A DNA stretch of 17,370 bases, taken from the NCBI GenBank assembly GCA_015064425.1, contig SVSF01000032.1, forward strand, positions 1 to 17,370, given 5' to 3'. The notes under the pieces are model-generated. The model made no database searches and was not told the DNA's origin. It was given only the letters and a program-made list of their open reading frames with translations. The position numbers were made by a program, and so were the translations under genes. Positions 15,501 through 17,370 of this stretch are shown here, piece after piece; positions within the stretch are counted from its first letter, which is position 1; each line of letters opens with the position of its first letter. This DNA is from Oscillospiraceae bacterium. GTDB lineage: Bacteria; Bacillota_A; Clostridia; Oscillospirales; CAG-272.

Positions 15501-16203
15501 TAACGATGATAACAGTCTTTGCTCCAATACTTTTGAATGGTGTAACGACGGTGTTGAACCGCAGATCGATGTTCTTCAAGATATAAGCTATAAGGATGAT
15601 ATTGACGGATATATTGAGAGCTACGATGAAAGGGGACTTTTATATTGCTCTGATGTGGCAGAGCTTCCCGAAAATATCAGAAATATCCTTGAGCCTCAGG
15701 GTATACGTGCAATGCTTCACTGTGCTATAAAAGACAAGGGAATCTTCAGAGGATATGTAGGTCTTGACGACTGTACGCAGACCCGCTTATGGACAAAAGA
15801 TCAGATATCTATGCTTTTGTTCCTATCTCAGATAATATCTACGTTCATTTTGAAGGAGAGGGCACAGAAACGGTCTGATGAGCTGAATGAAGATATGAGG
15901 CGTATTCTTGAAAGTCAGTTTACTTATGTTTACGTAGTTGAAGATGAATCATATAAAATAAGGTTCTTTAACGGCAAAGTCTCGGAGATCTGCGGAGATA
16001 TAAAAAACGGGGAAAAATGTTACAAGGCTCTGATGGGCAGAGACACTCCGTGCGAAAAATGTCCCATAAAAATGGGAGAAAACAAAGAAGTTTTAGAGAT
16101 TCGGAACGACCATCTTGGAGTAACCGTAAAGGCTTCCGCTTCTCCCATACGTTGGAAGGGAAAGAAAGAATGGATACTTACCTGCGCTGAGCAGGATAAG
16201 TAG
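12523..16203 (+). CDS. Multidomain c-di-GMP protein: degenerate receiver, HD-GYP, PAS, GGDEF, GAF, Cys-rich tail
   Basis: 1226 residues with no membrane segment seen. Residues 1-130 are receiver-like: D56 in MLDIKM is kept, but the N-terminal acidic pair and the KPF Lys are not (NYPF). HD-GYP spans about 148-345 with H168, H207-D208, H236, H266-H267, D271 and GMGYP, consistent with c-di-GMP phosphodiesterase. PAS-like modules lie near 385-505, 515-625 (weak) and 636-755. GGDEF spans about 765-925 with intact RIGGDEF (841-847) and an inhibitory-site RxxD (R834, D837) five residues before it. GAF-like 955-1110. The last 95 residues are PAS-like with four Cys. It thus carries both synthesis and breakdown modules for c-di-GMP. 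GGGAG precedes the ATG, 17 bases after pilT, indicating co-transcription and probable control of the pilus-like machine. Confidence 0.93.
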   Translation: MLVHDTIILASESAGLRREFRGIFEQNYNILEAASYDQLRTVLSQNFSIIAAIMLDIKMCTPEGKICLVALNEEWSTEDVPIISVVEENSLHSETLSLDMGADDIINYPFHAPVVKNRVANIVSTFYSKRNFQNIIDEQSSEIHKSYEVMVDTLSAIIEHRSVESGQHVMRIRRFTKLLLEEVARACPEYSLDKNTIMSISSAAALHDIGKISIPDNILNKPERLTEEEFEIMKTHTITGSSILEGFRAMGNEDYLRYAYNICRYHHERYDGMGYPDSLKGEEIPICAQVVGLVDVYDALTTDRVYKKAIPYIDASNMIINGECGAFSPKLLECFKHVRGSFETLARSYSDGHSPVSDAITVPLSPPKKAAPDSLQEAIVKYRAMLHHFNVTAMEVDVDTGVFHLLYDPYLDFSLIRSTGSFGEAMSALAEKAVHPDDRYLITDDLDSYLDNFFKDGLRKSTRKYRIKGSDGQYRMYEATILRTTTGEESDRKALLIWHRIGDERSDNVEEDSRICYEDIGCGLTVRFDKDLSFTDGSEDFIKLIKLEGEKVNKGLLSLMSDTALEKFTEKLSSQLSQGNSFEVAFPIEIREGEKIFFIYKGNIRYGKNGIEVLSGIALRCDITAYDIENTIKSLNRYRNIIEKTNDILFEIDLTKDELICSQNFDMRFGYRNIHKNAMENLFTGSHIHPDDLDVLKERIEELKYTDMPFVEANIRIADKDGRYIWNRIRATAQRDDLGNIVKGLGIISDIDTEIRSAQIFAEKSEKDSLTKLYNKEAGHSRVKYYLSRRNTNKCGALILIDLDNFKVINDRYGHLFGDTLIANVSSVIGGMFRENDTVARIGGDEFMAFMADISDRKTVSARCNELINAISSLYGDQLKDTELSCSVGVALVPDNGTDFSDLYQKADIALYRAKSDGKACYRFYDSTLIRPNYSEISKHIDSDERLGVADNSLTEYIFQRLYETSDIEATVNSIMELIGKQLNVSRVYVFENNDDNSLCSNTFEWCNDGVEPQIDVLQDISYKDDIDGYIESYDERGLLYCSDVAELPENIRNILEPQGIRAMLHCAIKDKGIFRGYVGLDDCTQTRLWTKDQISMLLFLSQIISTFILKERAQKRSDELNEDMRRILESQFTYVYVVEDESYKIRFFNGKVSEICGDIKNGEKCYKALMGRDTPCEKCPIKMGENKEVLEIRNDHLGVTVKASASPIRWKGKKEWILTCAEQDK

Positions 16204-16205
16204 AG

Positions 16206-16229
16206 AAAGCTCGGAGAGATCCGAGCTTT
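16206..16229 (+). terminator. Terminator of the SARP/pilus-like/c-di-GMP operon
   Basis: A 10-bp stem, AAAGCTCGGA (16206-16215) with TCCGAGCTTT (16220-16229), closes a GAGA tetraloop of GNRA type. It is followed by a T-rich stretch and begins right after the TAG stop of the HD-GYP/GGDEF gene. Confidence 0.85.
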
Positions 16230-16239
16230 TGCCTTTATA

Positions 16240-16268
16240 TTGACAAAAAACAACGGCTAATGTATTAT
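16240..16268 (+). promoter_or_regulatory. Promoter of the GntR-ABC operon
   Basis: TTGACA (16240-16245), a 17-bp spacer and TATTAT (16263-16268) make the best sigma-A promoter in the window. The -10 is overlapped by the repeated TGTATTA elements described separately, consistent with repression at this promoter. Confidence 0.8.
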
Positions 16269-16289
16269 TGTATTAGTATTATAATACAA
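16261..16289 (+). promoter_or_regulatory. Probable operator of the YtrA-type repressor
   Basis: TTGTATTA (16268-16275) and TAATACAA (16282-16289) form an 8-bp inverted repeat around a 6-bp spacer. Another TGTATTA begins 8 bases earlier (16261-16267), covering the -10. GTATTA (16276-16281) occurs again inside the spacer. Position over the -10 and the start site suggests autorepression by the GntR protein encoded just downstream; this is inference. Confidence 0.6.
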
Positions 16290-16300
16290 GGAGTAAAGCT

Positions 16301-16672
16301 ATGGCGTGGAATTTTAGTGAACACATCCCTGTATATATTCAAATAGCCGAGAGATTGCGCAGGTCTATTATAAAGGGGGAATACTCCTGCGGAGAGCAGG
16401 TACCTCCCGTCAGAAGACTTGCTGTAACGGCGGCGGTAAATCCCAATACGGTACAGAAAGCTTTTTCTTTGTTGGAAAGCGAAAAGCTTATTGCCGTAAG
16501 GGGAACATTTGGATATTTTGTTACATCTGATACGGAACTTATAGATAAGGCAAAGAAGGCCGCGGCCTCAAGCTTAGTAAAGGAGCTTTTGTCGAAAGCA
16601 GAAGACCTGAATATTGGTAAGGATGAACTGATCTTTATGATAAAGGGGGCGGAATTAAATGGCAATACTTGA
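16301..16672 (+). CDS. YtrA-subfamily GntR transcriptional repressor
   Basis: A 123-residue protein. The short length and the opening IPVYIQIAERLRRSIIKGEY (9-28) are typical of YtrA-type GntR regulators, which keep only the winged helix and a short dimerisation tail. The winged helix runs to about 75, with VPPVRRLAVTAAVNPNTVQK (34-53) as recognition region and RGTFGYFV (67-74) as the wing. Such proteins repress neighbouring ABC transporter genes, often in response to cell-envelope stress or antibiotics. AAGGAG precedes the ATG. The gene overlaps the ABC ATPase gene by 14 bases. Confidence 0.94.
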   Translation: MAWNFSEHIPVYIQIAERLRRSIIKGEYSCGEQVPPVRRLAVTAAVNPNTVQKAFSLLESEKLIAVRGTFGYFVTSDTELIDKAKKAAASSLVKELLSKAEDLNIGKDELIFMIKGAELNGNT

Positions 16673-17369
16673 ATGCCAAGGTCTGTATAAGGCTTATCAG
16701 GGAAACAAATATGTTTTGAATAATATGGAGCTTTCTGTGCCGGAAGGAAAGATCGTAGGCCTTTTAGGACCCAACGGATGCGGAAAATCCACTTTTATTA
16801 AGATGGTTGCGGGCCTGCTTATACCTACAAAGGGAGAGATTTTTGTAGACGGCAGACCTGTAGGAGATGAAACTAAAGCTATCGTATCCTATCTCCCCGA
16901 GAGAACGTATTTCAATTCTTGGATGAAAGTGGAAGGAATAATAAAATTTTTCTCGGAATTTTATTCGGATTTTGATTCTGAAAGAGCCTATTCTCTTATG
17001 AGAGATCTGAATATTGATACCGGCGCAAGGCTCAAAACTCTTTCAAAGGGAACCAAAGAAAAAATACAGCTTATACTTGTAATGTCTCGCAGAGCCAAGC
17101 TTTATCTTCTTGATGAGCCCATTGCGGGAGTGGATCCTGCGGCAAGAGAGTATATATTAGGTACCATCGTCGGAAATTACGATCCTTCCGCTACTGTTAT
17201 TATAACTACACACCTTATAAGCGACGTTGAGCAGATCCTTGACGAATTTATGTTTATGGGATACGGAGGAGTTATATTGAGATCCGGCTCTGCCGAAGAG
17301 GTGCGAGAAGCTGAGGGAAGATCTTTGGACGAATTATTCAGGGAGGTGTTCAGATGTTCCGCAAACTAA
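16659..17369 (+). CDS. ABC transporter ATP-binding protein (YtrB-like)
   Basis: A complete 236-residue nucleotide-binding subunit. Walker A is GPNGCGKST (37-45), the signature LSKGTKEKI (128-136), Walker B LYLLDEP (148-154), the D-loop GVDP, and the switch His H185 in TTHLISD. The Q-loop position reads SYLPERTYF with Glu instead of Gln, a pattern I associate with YtrB-like exporters. It starts inside the GntR gene (AAGGGGGCGG upstream), implying coupled translation. With the downstream gene it likely forms an export ABC transporter; the substrate is unknown. Confidence 0.93.
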   Translation: MAILECQGLYKAYQGNKYVLNNMELSVPEGKIVGLLGPNGCGKSTFIKMVAGLLIPTKGEIFVDGRPVGDETKAIVSYLPERTYFNSWMKVEGIIKFFSEFYSDFDSERAYSLMRDLNIDTGARLKTLSKGTKEKIQLILVMSRRAKLYLLDEPIAGVDPAAREYILGTIVGNYDPSATVIITTHLISDVEQILDEFMFMGYGGVILRSGSAEEVREAEGRSLDELFREVFRCSAN

Positions 17370-17370
17370 T
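17354..17370 (+). CDS. Start of a further gene, probably the ABC permease (cut by window end)
   Basis: ATG at 17354 is preceded by GGGAGG with a 7-nt gap and overlaps the last codons of the ATPase gene in another frame. Only five codons are visible (MFRKL). Position in a GntR-ATPase operon makes a membrane permease subunit the likely product, but nothing in the visible residues proves it. Confidence 0.55.

Overview
The window reads as a chromosomal segment of a low-to-mid GC Gram-positive anaerobe of the class Clostridia, probably a gut or rumen-type member; this is an inference. The grounds are strong AGGAGG-like ribosome binding sites, sigma-A-type promoters, AGA/ATA-rich codon use, a 2-enoate-reductase-type flavoenzyme, a YtrA-type GntR/ABC pair and a SARP-type regulator with a GGDEF-like tail. 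No rRNA, tRNA, CRISPR array, insertion sequence or phage gene was seen. Genes are tightly packed and no gene-free stretch exceeds about 130 bases.

Left part (1-5198, all minus strand). The window opens inside an Fe-S flavin oxidoreductase of the 2-enoate reductase / 2,4-dienoyl-CoA reductase group, whose 3' end lies outside. Its likely promoter is embedded in the terminator hairpin of the next gene, a GtrA-like membrane protein with its own promoter. Then comes an amino-sugar operon, transcribed in the order ROK-family kinase-like protein, nagB, nagA. It ends in a perfect 15-bp stem terminator that begins at the nagA stop codon. Together these would activate and catabolise GlcNAc-type sugars: a kinase makes the 6-phosphate, NagA deacetylates it, and NagB deaminates and isomerises it to fructose-6-phosphate.

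Middle (5199-6167). A divergent AraC-family regulator with an N-terminal cupin faces the operon. The shared intergenic region holds a minus-strand promoter with two TTGC half-sites 11 bp apart directly abutting its -35, which suggests AraC activation of the amino-sugar operon.

Right part (6217-16229, all plus strand). One long apparent operon starts at a good promoter at 6217-6245 and ends at the hairpin at 16206-16229. It encodes a SARP-type activator with a degenerate GGDEF-like C-terminal domain; a lipoprotein with a long Thr/Glu linker and a transglutaminase-like catalytic domain; a short GspF/PilC-type inner-membrane protein; four small single-span proteins resembling (pseudo)pilins with eroded or atypical leader motifs; a well-conserved PilT-type ATPase; and a 1226-residue protein combining a degenerate receiver, HD-GYP, PAS modules, GGDEF, GAF and a Cys-rich terminal module. 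No assembly ATPase (PilB/GspE), secretin or prepilin peptidase is present here. I read it as a compact pilus-like envelope machine coupled to c-di-GMP turnover. It is the most interesting item in the window, and its function is not established.

Right edge (16240-17370). A strong promoter overlapped by repeated TGTATTA half-sites drives a YtrA-type GntR repressor, an ABC ATPase overlapping it, and the first codons of a third gene, probably the ABC permease.
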